Shown: positions 8,436 to 16,080 of the stretch, in pieces | Numbering within the stretch: the first letter of the stretch is position 1 | How the letters are laid out: each line of letters starts with the position of its first letter | Origin: JACVRU01 sp040902725 | Lineage (GTDB): Bacteria > Actinomycetota > Thermoleophilia > Gaiellales > Gaiellaceae | DNA length: 64,000 nucleotides | Direction: 5' to 3' | Assembly: GCA_040902725.1 (NCBI GenBank) | Contig: JBBDWU010000019.1 | Coordinates: 109,959-173,958, forward strand | The notes under the pieces: model-generated | The model's database searches: none | What the model was told of the DNA's origin: nothing | The model's input: the letters and a program-made list of their open reading frames with translations, nothing else | Translations under genes and position numbers: made by a program

Positions 8436-8588
8436 GGGTTTTGTCGCTGTCGCGGCCGGCCGAACCGCGCCGTCGCCGCAGCTCCCGTCCGTAGTCGTCC
8501 GCAGGCGATTTACGGGCCGGCGCTGATGGCGTGGGCGACCCGCCAGGTGATGCTTTAGCCCAGGTTACGGCCGACGAAAGGAATTGAG

Positions 8589-9221
8589 ATGAAGAAGTGG
8601 TTCGCATATGCAGGGATCGCCGCGAGTGTCGTGCTGATCGCCTTCGGGATCGGCGCGATCGCCCTCGGCGTCAACGGCTTCATAACCGTCCGCGACAGCC
8701 TCGCGGCGGAGAAGATCGTGGGCGGCGACGACATGTCGCCGGCACTCATCCGCGAGGCGGCCGAAGAGGCCGGTCTCACGGAGTACACCGTGCCGGGCAA
8801 GGACGTCGTCGGCCAGGAGATCGACACCGGTGACGAGGCCCGCGCGTTCGCGGGCTACATGAGGATCCACGCCCTCGAGTCGACGGGCGGCCTCACGTAC
8901 GCCGAGATGGGCCGGTTCGCCACGCCGGACGGGAACCCCGCCGGCACCAGCGACCCGGAGCTCGCCCTGACGGACGAGGGCGGCGAGCCCGTCTCGAACG
9001 GCGCCCGGAACCTCTGGGTGACCGCGACCGCGCTCACGACCGCGCTCAACGTGTCCTTCATGGCCGAGCGGCTCGCGATCTTCGGCATCGTCGTCGGAGT
9101 GGCCCTGCTGCTCAGCGGGATCGGCTTCCTCGTCCTCACGATCGGTGGGGCGCTGGGAGTGGCCGTGATCCCGCAGCGCAGGTGGAACGCATCTCCCGAC
9201 ACGGCGTCGGCCGCGATCTAG
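8589..9221 (+). CDS. Two-helix membrane protein with an extracytoplasmic domain
   Basis: Protein of 210 residues with one N-terminal membrane segment ('AGIAASVVLIAFGIGAIALG', residues 8-27), about 125 polar residues outside, and a C-terminal membrane segment ('IFGIVVGVALLLSGIGFLVL', about 165-184). The start is supported by a purine-rich ribosome binding site (GAAAGGAATTGAG) ending directly before the ATG. I do not recognise the extracellular domain. It is followed by the assembly gap and then the copper protein, so co-transcription is possible but not shown. Confidence 0.65.
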   Translation: MKKWFAYAGIAASVVLIAFGIGAIALGVNGFITVRDSLAAEKIVGGDDMSPALIREAAEEAGLTEYTVPGKDVVGQEIDTGDEARAFAGYMRIHALESTGGLTYAEMGRFATPDGNPAGTSDPELALTDEGGEPVSNGARNLWVTATALTTALNVSFMAERLAIFGIVVGVALLLSGIGFLVLTIGGALGVAVIPQRRWNASPDTASAAI

Positions 9222-9266
9222 GCAGTACTCGCGGCTAGGGGCAGGGGGGGGGGGCGGAGGGCCCCC

Positions 9267-9276
9267 NNNNNNNNNN
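9267..9276. other. Assembly gap (10 N)
   Basis: Ten ambiguous bases mark a scaffold join. On the left is a run of 11 G residues (9244-9254) and CCCCC; on the right a GC hairpin begins immediately. The true distance and order across the gap cannot be verified from this sequence. Confidence 1.
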
Positions 9277-9297
9277 GGGCGGGCCATGAGCCCGCCC
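9277..9297. terminator. GC-rich hairpin beside the assembly gap
   Basis: An eight-base inverted repeat (GGGCGGGC, then CATGA, then GCCCGCCC) abuts the gap. It lies between the end of the membrane-protein gene and the ribosome binding site of the copper-protein gene, where a terminator is plausible. No T-run follows, as is usual in such high-GC genomes. The strong structure may itself have caused the assembly break. Confidence 0.45.
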
Positions 9298-9337
9298 GCC
9301 GCTCCCCGGAAATCCAACGAAGGAGGAACGACACGCG

Positions 9338-10450
9338 ATGGCCAGCCACCCCGAGACCGACTCCGGCGCCTTCCTGAAGGTCACGATCGTCCTGCTCGGC
9401 TTCCTCGTGGCCGTCGCCGGCTTCTTCGCCCTGATGCTGTGGGCGGACGCCCGCGGCGCGCGCGACGACGCGAGCTCGGCGGCGTCTGCGGCCGGCGAAG
9501 TCCAGGAGAGCCACAACACGGCGCTCCCCCTGAACAGCTTCGCCGGCAAGGTGCCGGCGAACGCCCAGGAGCTCGCCGAGGCACACGAGCCCTACGACGC
9601 GACGCTGCCCGCGCTTCAGCCGGGCGAGGTCGTGAAGGTGCACATGGTCATGAAGGACCGCACCGTCGAGATCGCCCCGGGCGTGAAGTACAACGTCTGG
9701 GCCTTCGACGGCGACTACAGCGCCCCCGGCCCGATCGTCCACGTCCGCCAGGGCCAGACGGTCGAGTTCACGCTCACGAACGGCGGCTCGATCCCGCACT
9801 CGATGGACTTCCACGCGGCCCGGATCGCGCCCGACGTCGCCTTCCGCGACGTCGCACCGGGCGAGTCCTTCACCTTCCGCTTCGAGGCGAACGACCCCGG
9901 CGTGTTCATGTACCACTGCGGCACGAAGCCGGTGCTCGCGCACATCGCGAACGGCATGTACGGCGCGATCGTCGTCCGCCCGGCGGACCTGCCCGCGGCG
10001 GACAACGAGTACGTGCTGGTGGCGAGCGAGTGGTACCTGAACGGTGACGGGATCGACCAGCCCGCCTCGCTCTCGATGGAGAAGGCGCGGGCGATGATGC
10101 CCGACTGGACGACGTTCAACGGCTATGCGAACCAGTACGTCACGCACCCGCTGACCGCCGACCCGGGCGACACGACGCGCTTCTGGGTCGTCGCCGCCGG
10201 GCCGACGTTGGATACGAACTTCCACGTCGTCGGCACGATCTTCGAGCGTGCCTGGGTGAACCAGGACATGACGCAGTTCCAGCGGGGCGTCCAGACGGTC
10301 GGGGTGCCGGCGGGCGGCGGTGCCGTCTTCGACGTGAAGATCGACGACGCCGGCGTGTACCCGATCGTGTCGCACGCCTTCGCGCACGTCGACCTCGGCC
10401 AGGTCGGCCTGCTCAAGGTCGGCGAGCCCAAGGGCTCCGCAAGCCACTGA
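9338..10450 (+). CDS. Membrane-anchored two-domain multicopper protein, NirK-like
   Basis: Protein of 370 residues: an N-terminal membrane anchor ('VTIVLLGFLVAVAGFFALML', about 15-34), then two cupredoxin domains. Type-1 copper ligands are visible: His in 'GSIPHSMDFH', Cys and His in 'FMYHCGTKPVLAHIANGM', and that Met. Type-2 ligands of the copper nitrite reductase type are also present: the second His of 'HSMDFH', the His before Cys, and His of 'IVSHAFAHVDLG' in domain two. The equivalent of the catalytic His255 of NirK seems replaced by Ile ('NFHVVGTIFERAW'). It could therefore be a nitrite reductase relative or another copper oxidase. A good Shine-Dalgarno (AGGAGG, 9321-9326) supports the start. 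Confidence 0.75.
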   Translation: MASHPETDSGAFLKVTIVLLGFLVAVAGFFALMLWADARGARDDASSAASAAGEVQESHNTALPLNSFAGKVPANAQELAEAHEPYDATLPALQPGEVVKVHMVMKDRTVEIAPGVKYNVWAFDGDYSAPGPIVHVRQGQTVEFTLTNGGSIPHSMDFHAARIAPDVAFRDVAPGESFTFRFEANDPGVFMYHCGTKPVLAHIANGMYGAIVVRPADLPAADNEYVLVASEWYLNGDGIDQPASLSMEKARAMMPDWTTFNGYANQYVTHPLTADPGDTTRFWVVAAGPTLDTNFHVVGTIFERAWVNQDMTQFQRGVQTVGVPAGGGAVFDVKIDDAGVYPIVSHAFAHVDLGQVGLLKVGEPKGSASH

Positions 10451-10460
10451 CGGCGAGGCC

Positions 10461-11195
10461 GTGACCGTTCTCTCCGTCTTCGCGGCCGCCGCGCTCACGG
10501 CGGCCGCGACCGGGCTTGGTGCGCTGCCGTTTCTCTTCGTCCGCCGGCCGGGGAGGTCCTGGCTCGGGATGGCGAACGGCCTCGCCTCGGGGTTCATGGT
10601 GGGCGCCAGCATCGGCCTGCTGTGGGAGGGCTCCGACTACGGCCTCGGCCGGGTAGTGGCGGGCGCCGCCGCCGGGGCCTTCTTCCTCGTGGCGACACGA
10701 CGGCAGCTCGGACGCGGCCGGGAGCCGCATTTCGGCGCGTTCCGCGGCGCGGCCGCGGCGAGCATGCTGCTCATCGTCGGCGTCATGACGGCCCACTCCT
10801 TCACCGAGGGAGTCGGGGTGGGCGTCGCATTCGGCGGCGGCGACACGCTCGGACTCGTGATCGCGCTGGCGATCGCCATCCACAACGTGCCTGAGGGGCT
10901 GGCGATCAGCCTCGTGCTTGTCCCGCGTGGAGTCTCCGTCGCGCGCGCCGCGGCCTGGAGCGTGTTCTCCAGCCTGCCGCAGCCGCTGATGGCCGTCCCC
11001 GCCTTCGTCTTCGTCGAGACCTTCGAGCCCGTGCTGCCGTTCGGCCTGGGCTTCGCGGCCGGTGCGATGCTCGGGATGGTGGCGGCCGAGCTGCTGCCGG
11101 AGGCGCTGGACGCGGCGCCCGCGCGCTGGGTGGGCGCGGTCGGACTGAGCTCGGTCGCGGCGATGGTCGCTCTCCAGCTGGCGCTGCTCCGATGA
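10461..11195 (+). CDS. ZIP-family divalent metal transporter
   Basis: Polytopic protein of 244 residues with the ZIP signature helices. The fourth helix carries 'TAHSFTEGVGVGVAF' (His and Glu metal ligands) and the fifth 'IAIHNVPEGLAISL', the two sequences that build the binuclear metal site. The family imports Zn, Fe or Mn into the cytoplasm. The start is a GTG ten bases after the copper-protein stop, so the two are probably one transcript, possibly linking metal supply to the copper enzyme; the metal cannot be assigned. Confidence 0.85.
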   Translation: MTVLSVFAAAALTAAATGLGALPFLFVRRPGRSWLGMANGLASGFMVGASIGLLWEGSDYGLGRVVAGAAAGAFFLVATRRQLGRGREPHFGAFRGAAAASMLLIVGVMTAHSFTEGVGVGVAFGGGDTLGLVIALAIAIHNVPEGLAISLVLVPRGVSVARAAAWSVFSSLPQPLMAVPAFVFVETFEPVLPFGLGFAAGAMLGMVAAELLPEALDAAPARWVGAVGLSSVAAMVALQLALLR

Positions 11196-11336
11196 TGACT
11201 GCCGAGCCGGGCCCCGCCGATCTCTGCCACTCCGCGCTCGAGGTGCGCTTCATGATGCCATCGGCTGCGGCTTTTCCGCAGTCCCTTCCGTAGCGGCTCC
11301 GATGGCGGCGCCGGCCGCCCGGGCGACGATCGGGGC

Positions 11337-11603
11337 ATGAGCGAGCTCTTCGAACGGGTGGTCTGCGGCGTCGACCCAACCGACGCGGGCGCGGCCGCGC
11401 CGCGCGTTGCCGCGCTCGTCACGCCGCCCGAGGAGCTGCACCTCCTCTCCGAGGAGTCGGACCTCGTCGTCGTCGGCAGCCGCAGCCTCCGCGGTATCCG
11501 CTCGCTCGGGAGCGTCAGCGAGCGCGTCGCGCACGAGTCCCTTTGCTCGGTCCTCGTCGTTCGACAAGGAAAGGAGAAAGAGTCATGGACGTCAGAGACT
11601 TAA
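11337..11603 (+). CDS. Short universal stress protein (UspA family) with internal deletion
   Basis: Eighty-eight residues instead of the usual 140 or so. The N-terminal beta strand 'ERVVCGVDPTDAG' is followed almost directly by the C-terminal ATP-loop region 'ESDLVVVGSRSLRGIRSLGS' and 'SVSERVAHESLCSVLVV'. The missing middle corresponds to helix 1 to helix 3 of the domain. The frame is intact, so this is either a natural mini-Usp or a deletion remnant. It overlaps the start of the CBS-BON gene by 19 bases. Confidence 0.65.
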   Translation: MSELFERVVCGVDPTDAGAAAPRVAALVTPPEELHLLSEESDLVVVGSRSLRGIRSLGSVSERVAHESLCSVLVVRQGKEKESWTSET

Positions 11604-12253
11604 TGACGCACGAGGTCTTGACGGTGGCGCCGGAGGCGTCGCTGAAGGAAGTCGCGAGGATGCTTGTCGAGCACCGCATCTCGGGGATGCCCGTCTGCGA
11701 CCGGGAAAGGCGGGTCGTCGGCGTTGTCTCGGAGGGCGACATCCTCTACAAGGAGCGTGGTCGCATCGAGCGCGGCGGCGGTCCCCTCGCGTGGCTCGTC
11801 GACGGCACTCGCTACACGGATGTCGCCAAGGCGCGGGCCCGAACGGCCCGCGAGTCGATGACGGCGCCGGCGATCACGATCGGCCCCGAGCGTCCCGTGG
11901 CGGCCGCCGCGCGACTGATGGTCGAGGCGGGCGTCAACCGTCTCCCCGTCGTGGGCGAGGACGGAACCCTGCTGGGGATCGTCACCCGTGCCGACCTCGT
12001 CCGGGCCTTCACCCGGTCCGACGACGAGATCGCCGAGGAGATCCGCGAGGGCGTCCTGAAGCGGACGCTCTGGGTCGACCCCTCGCTCTTCGAGCTCAGC
12101 GTGCGCGACGGCGAGGTGGAGCTCGCCGGCGAGCTGGACACGAGCGCCGACGGCGTCGTGCTCGCGAAGCTCGTCGAGAAGGTGCCCGGCGTCGTCTCGG
12201 TCCGTTCGGCCGTGACGTATCGAGCCGAGTCGCAGCCCGTGGGCCCTAGGTGA
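11585..12253 (+). CDS. CBS-pair protein with C-terminal BON domain
   Basis: Protein of 222 residues. Two CBS motifs are clear: 'VRDLMTHEVLTVAPEASLKE' (from residue 3) with 'HRISGMPVCDRERRVVGVVS', and 'RESMTAPAITIGPERPVAAA' with 'VNRLPVVGEDGTLLGIVTRA'. A BON-like domain ('RTLWVDPSLFELSVRDGEVE', then 'VPGVVSVRSAVTY') follows to the end. CBS pairs bind adenine nucleotides and BON domains are linked to membrane or lipid binding. The start ATG 11585 is chosen for its ribosome binding site (AAGGAGAAAG) and because it begins the first CBS motif. Related proteins occur in actinobacterial hypoxia regulons beside Usp proteins, as here. Confidence 0.82.
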   Translation: MDVRDLMTHEVLTVAPEASLKEVARMLVEHRISGMPVCDRERRVVGVVSEGDILYKERGRIERGGGPLAWLVDGTRYTDVAKARARTARESMTAPAITIGPERPVAAAARLMVEAGVNRLPVVGEDGTLLGIVTRADLVRAFTRSDDEIAEEIREGVLKRTLWVDPSLFELSVRDGEVELAGELDTSADGVVLAKLVEKVPGVVSVRSAVTYRAESQPVGPR

Positions 12254-12430
12254 GCGGGCCGATCGACGTGGTCGCCGCCCGCGATTCGCCTCGAGGCGGC
12301 GGGCGGCGGCTACGAGGTCGTCTGCTTCGCCTCCGCGGAGGCATTACGGGAAGCCCGCAGCCCCATTCAGCCTGAACCCGGATGTGACCCGCGCCCGGGA
12401 CGCCGATGCTGTCGGGGAAAGGAGGTTCCT

Positions 12431-12892
12431 ATGGGCATTCTCAAGAGTCATCGCTTTCCGGTTCAGGCCCACTGGTTCGGTGGACGGCTGCTGCGCCTCG
12501 GCGCGCCGGAGAAGCCGAGGCTCAAGGTCGCCACGCCGCCCGAGTTCGAGGACGGGATCGAAGGGATCTGGAGCCCGGAGGAGCTTCTGGTCGGCGCGCT
12601 CGCGGCCTGCTACGAGCTCACGCTGGCGGCTGTCGCCGAGCGCAGGGCCGTCCCCATCCACACCATCGACGTCGCAGCCGTGGGCCATCTGGAGCGAGCA
12701 TCGGGTGGCGGCTTCGGCTTCACCGTAATCGAGCTCGACGTCGACCTGACCACAGACCCCGGACGCGAGTCCGAGGCCCAAGAGCTCGCCCTGCTCGTCA
12801 AGCGCCAATGCATCGTCGCGCGGGCCATGGAGGTGCCGCTGCGGGTGCAGGTCGAGGCGCGCTCGCTCGCGGGCGAGGCGGCGCCGGTATGA
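12431..12892 (+). CDS. OsmC/Ohr-family peroxide-defence protein
   Basis: Protein of 153 residues of the OsmC/Ohr fold. It has the peroxidatic Cys in 'LVGALAACYELTLAAVAE' (about residue 60) and the second Cys in 'LVKRQCIVARAMEVPL' (about 125). Such proteins reduce organic hydroperoxides using a Cys pair. A near-perfect Shine-Dalgarno (AAAGGAGGT, 12418-12426) precedes the ATG, suggesting high translation. The preceding 177 bases (12254-12430) hold no convincing gene and may contain its promoter. Confidence 0.82.
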   Translation: MGILKSHRFPVQAHWFGGRLLRLGAPEKPRLKVATPPEFEDGIEGIWSPEELLVGALAACYELTLAAVAERRAVPIHTIDVAAVGHLERASGGGFGFTVIELDVDLTTDPGRESEAQELALLVKRQCIVARAMEVPLRVQVEARSLAGEAAPV

Positions 12893-12938
12893 CGGGCAAC
12901 GGGAAGGCTCGGCGGGAGTGCCGGCGCGGCGCTGAGGC

Positions 12939-13580
12939 TCAGTCCTCGTCGAGCAGGCCCTCCGCGATCGCATAGCGGACGAGCTCGGCGCGGCTCGTCA
13001 GACGGAGCTTCTGCATGATGTGCGCCCGGTGCGTCTCCGCCGTTCGCACGGAGATGTAGAGCATCTTCGCGATCTCCTGGTTCGTGTGGCCGAGGGCCAG
13101 AAGCCGCATTACCTCGCGCTCGCGATCCGAGAGGGGATCCTCCTCGGCACGACGGCGCCGCTCGGCGTCGGCCTCGACCAGGCGCGCGCCGAGCGCCGGG
13201 TGGACGTAGCGCTCGCCGGCGGCGACGGCGCGCACGGCTGCCACGACCTCTGTGTCGGCCGCCTCTTTGAGGACGTAGCCGCTCGCGCCCGCGTCGAATG
13301 CCTCGCGCACGTAGCGCGGGTCGTCCTGCATCGAGAGGATGAGCACCTTGGCCTCGGGCACGGCCTGGAGCAGCCCCGGGAGCGCCTCGATGCCGCTCTT
13401 GCCCGGCATGACCACGTCCATGAGCACGACGTTGGGCTTGCTCTCGATCGCCTCGAACACCGCCCGCTCGGCGTTCGGCGCCTCGGCCACCGTCTCGATG
13501 TCGGCCTCCGCGTCGAGGACGCGCCGTAGGCCGGCGCGCACGACGGCGTGATCGTCCACCACGAGAACGCGAATCGTCAC
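12939..13580 (-). CDS. NarL/LuxR-type response regulator
   Basis: Protein of 213 residues, GTG start. The receiver domain has the acidic pair in 'RVLVVDDHAVVRAGL' and the phospho-acceptor Asp in 'NVVLMDVVMPGKSGIEALPG', with Lys near residue 105 ('SGYVLKEAADTEV'). The C-terminal LuxR helix-turn-helix is 'LSDREREVMRLLALGHTNQE' through 'LYISVRTAETHRAHIMQKL'. The start overlaps the histidine kinase stop (GTGA), so the two form a two-component operon. Targets could include the neighbouring stress genes. Confidence 0.9.
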   Translation of the reverse strand: MTIRVLVVDDHAVVRAGLRRVLDAEADIETVAEAPNAERAVFEAIESKPNVVLMDVVMPGKSGIEALPGLLQAVPEAKVLILSMQDDPRYVREAFDAGASGYVLKEAADTEVVAAVRAVAAGERYVHPALGARLVEADAERRRRAEEDPLSDREREVMRLLALGHTNQEIAKMLYISVRTAETHRAHIMQKLRLTSRAELVRYAIAEGLLDED

Positions 13581-15211
13581 CGCAGCGGCACCTCGGCGAC
13601 GAGCGTGGTGCCGGCTCCCGCGGCCGACTCGATCGAGAGGCGGCCGCCGACGAGGCCGACGCGCTCACGCATCCCGGCGAGCCCGAGCCCTTCCTCGCTG
13701 CCCGCGCGGGGGTCGAAGCCGACGCCGTCGTCCTCGACCACGGCGGCAACCGAGCTGTTCTTCTGCGCGAGCAGGATGCCGACCCGCCGGGCGCCGGCGT
13801 GCTTGACGACGTTCGTGAGCGCCTCTTGGACGATCCGGTAGAGCGCCGTCTCGACCTCGCTCGGGAGCCGTTGCTCGCTGAGGCGCGCCTCCAAGGCCAC
13901 TTCGATGCCCGTCTGCTCGCGGAAGGTGTCGGCCAGCCGCTCGACCGCAGGGATGAGGCCGAAGTCGTCGAGCGCCGACGGACGCAGCTCGACGGCGAGG
14001 CGGCGCACGTCCTGGAGCGTCGAGACCACGAGCTCCCGCAGGGAGGCGGCCGCCGCCCGGGCCTCGTCGCCTGCGATGGCGTCTTCGAGCGCCTTGAGGC
14101 CGAGCAGGATCGACGTCAGCGCCTGGCCGGTCTCGTCGTGCAGCTCGCGGGCGAGCCGCTTGCGCTCGAGCTCCTGGGCTTCGACGACCCGCCGGACGGC
14201 GTCGCGGCTGACGCGCTCGGAGAGGTCGACCGCTGTGGCCGCCCGCGCGGCGAGCGTCTCGGCGAGACGGACGTCGTCGTCGCTGAAGGCCGGGTTCGGC
14301 CCGGCCTTGTCGTGTGCGATCAAGACGCCGATCGCACGCCCGCGCACGACGAGCGGGACGAAGAGCGCCGAGTGCACGCCGAGCCGCCGCGCCGCCTGCT
14401 GGTCGATCTCGGGATCCTCGAGCACCGAGTCGACCCGCTCGCTGCGTCCGCGCTCGAGCACGCGCCCGGCCTTCGAGCCTCCGAACTCGAGCTGCATACC
14501 TGCTACTCCGTAGCTGGCCTCGCCGTCGGCCGCGGCCACGCGGAGGGCGTCGCCCCAGGGGAGTGCGATCAGTACCAGCCGGGCGTCGACGAGCTCGCGG
14601 AGCCGCGCCGCGACGAGCTCGAGCAGCGGCTGGAGCTCGATTTCGGACGCGAGCGCATTGCCGATCTCGTTGAGCGACTCGAGCTGGCGCAGCCAGCGCG
14701 TCGAGCTCTCGTAGAGCCGCGCGTTCTCGATCGCCACCGCCGCCTGTCCCGCCAGCAGCTGGGTCAGCTCCTCGTCCTCCTCGGTGAAGTCCTCGCCCCC
14801 CTGCTTCTCCGTCAGGTAGAGGTTGCCGTAGGCAACGCCGCGGAGCACGATCGGCACGCCCAGGAAGGTCTTCATCGGTGGGTGGTGGCGCGGGAACCCG
14901 ACCGAGCGCGGATCGTCGGCAAGGTCGGGCAGACGCAGCGGACGCGCCTCGCGGATCAGGACGCCGAGGATTCCGCGCCCGAGTGGCAAGTCGCCGATCC
15001 TGGCGTGCGTCTCGGGGTCGATCCCCGTCGTCAGGAAGCGCTCCAGCCCCTGCCCGGACTTGTCGATGACGCCGAGCGCCGCATAGCGGGCGCCGGTGAG
15101 CTCGGCGGCGGTCTCGACGATTCGCTGGAGCAGCCCGTCGAGCGAGAGCTCGGAGCTGAGTGCGATGCCCGCATCGACGAGGACGCGGAGGCGGTCCGAG
15201 ACGTCGGGCAC
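13577..15211 (-). CDS. GAF-domain sensor histidine kinase (HisKA_3 type)
   Basis: Sensor kinase of about 544 residues with two GAF domains (roughly 10-165 and 180-335), a HisKA_3 dimerisation region with the phospho-acceptor His in 'RLARELHDETGQALTSIL' (about 355), and an HATPase domain ('VVEDDGVGFDPRAGSEEGLG', about 495-515). This layout matches DevS/DosT-type kinases, which sense oxygen, NO or redox state via GAF-bound cofactors; no membrane segment is present. I chose GTG 15211 ('VPDVSDRLRVLVDAG') because it starts just before the first conserved helix; the frame stays open to 15322, so a longer form is possible but would overlap the divergent small gene. Confidence 0.85.
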   Translation of the reverse strand: MPDVSDRLRVLVDAGIALSSELSLDGLLQRIVETAAELTGARYAALGVIDKSGQGLERFLTTGIDPETHARIGDLPLGRGILGVLIREARPLRLPDLADDPRSVGFPRHHPPMKTFLGVPIVLRGVAYGNLYLTEKQGGEDFTEEDEELTQLLAGQAAVAIENARLYESSTRWLRQLESLNEIGNALASEIELQPLLELVAARLRELVDARLVLIALPWGDALRVAAADGEASYGVAGMQLEFGGSKAGRVLERGRSERVDSVLEDPEIDQQAARRLGVHSALFVPLVVRGRAIGVLIAHDKAGPNPAFSDDDVRLAETLAARAATAVDLSERVSRDAVRRVVEAQELERKRLARELHDETGQALTSILLGLKALEDAIAGDEARAAAASLRELVVSTLQDVRRLAVELRPSALDDFGLIPAVERLADTFREQTGIEVALEARLSEQRLPSEVETALYRIVQEALTNVVKHAGARRVGILLAQKNSSVAAVVEDDGVGFDPRAGSEEGLGLAGMRERVGLVGGRLSIESAAGAGTTLVAEVPLR

Positions 15212-15305
15212 GCCGCCATTATCGCCGGGCGCTCCGTAGTCGCCCGCAATCGGAATCGGGCCCGCCGCTGATGCGGCGGAGCGCCTCCGGCTCGAGGATG
15301 AGGAC

Positions 15306-15563
15306 ATGAACACGCTTTGCATGCTGCAGTACGGCGCCGGTCGCGTCGAAGAATGCCCTGGCAGCCGGTGTCCGTTCTGGCTCAGCCACGGCTGCGTCCT
15401 GGCGGGCGGCGAGGCGGAGATCGCGGCACGCCCCCAGCTTGCGGACCACCTGCTCGAGCTCCGGCTCGAGCTCGATCGCGCCCGCGCCGCCAGCCGCGAG
15501 CAATCGCCGCGGTCGCTGTTCTACCGCCTACTCAACGAGGAGCAGGGGGCGGACGCAGCGTGA
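15306..15563 (+). CDS. Small Cys-rich conserved protein, 85 residues
   Basis: Small cytosolic protein with four cysteines in the first 30 residues: Cys5, then 'VEECPGSRCPFWLSHGCVL' with Cys17, Cys22 and Cys30. This pattern suggests a metal or iron-sulfur site. The remainder is helical ('QLADHLLELRLELDRARAAS'). I recall similar small 'CPxxxCPFW' proteins scattered in high-GC bacteria but cannot name a function. It is divergent from the sensor kinase and separated from it by about 94 bases, so it may be controlled by the same system. Confidence 0.6.
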   Translation: MNTLCMLQYGAGRVEECPGSRCPFWLSHGCVLAGGEAEIAARPQLADHLLELRLELDRARAASREQSPRSLFYRLLNEEQGADAA

Positions 15564-15621
15564 ACCGACCGGTCCGAATCGCCGTCGCCGGCTCGGTGTA
15601 CCTGTTCGGCGGAGCGCCGGA

Positions 15622-16056
15622 CTAACTCTCCTTCGCAGGCCACTTCAGCTCCGCGTCGGGGATCGGATCCCCGTGCGGGTCGTGCGTGGGGAAGCCGAGC
15701 GCGCGGTCGATGCGGGCCTCCAGCTCCTCCGAGATCGCGTGCTCGAGCCGGTCGGCTTCGTCGTGGACGTCCTCGACGTCCAGGCCGAGCGTCTCCGCGA
15801 GATAGAGCTCCAGCAGCCGGTGGTGGCGGATCACCTCCACCGCGACCCGTTCGCCCGACGCGGTCAGCCGCACGCCCTTGTACGGCGCGTGCTCCACGAG
15901 CTCCAGCGCGCCGAGCTTCTTCAGCATCGCGCTCGCGGACGCCGCGGAAACGCCCTGGGCGCGCGCGATCGAGTTCACCGAGACGCGCTTCTGCTCGCCG
16001 CCGAGCTTGTAGATCTCGCGCAGGTAGTGCTGGATCGCGACGCTCAGCTCCGCCAC
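15622..16056 (-). CDS. DtxR/MntR-family metal-dependent transcription regulator
   Basis: Protein of 144 residues, GTG start. The N-terminal winged helix is 'HYLREIYKLGGEQKRVSVNS' with recognition helix 'GVSAASASAMLKKLGALEL'. The dimerisation/metal domain contains 'HHRLLELYLAETLGL', 'DEADRLEHAISEELEARID' and 'HDPHGDPIP', the His/Glu/Asp ligands typical of the family. There is no C-terminal SH3 domain, as in MntR/IdeR short forms. It probably represses Mn or Fe uptake genes. It is divergent from the MqnD-like gene with only 24 bases between, which could include a shared operator. Confidence 0.85.
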   Translation of the reverse strand: MAELSVAIQHYLREIYKLGGEQKRVSVNSIARAQGVSAASASAMLKKLGALELVEHAPYKGVRLTASGERVAVEVIRHHRLLELYLAETLGLDVEDVHDEADRLEHAISEELEARIDRALGFPTHDPHGDPIPDAELKWPAKES

Positions 16057-16080
16057 GGATTCAGTGTAGTTTCGCGCCCG

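Noticed and set aside
9244..9254. Run of 11 G residues as a possible phase-variable tract.
   Set aside because: It abuts the assembly gap and lies outside any coding start, so an assembly artefact is likelier.
15560..15625. A 21-codon frame overlapping the end of the Cys-rich gene (GTGA) and the DtxR-family stop.
   Set aside because: Too short, no ribosome binding site of its own, and the peptide 'RPVRIAVAGSVYLFGGAPD' gives no independent support; may be chance.
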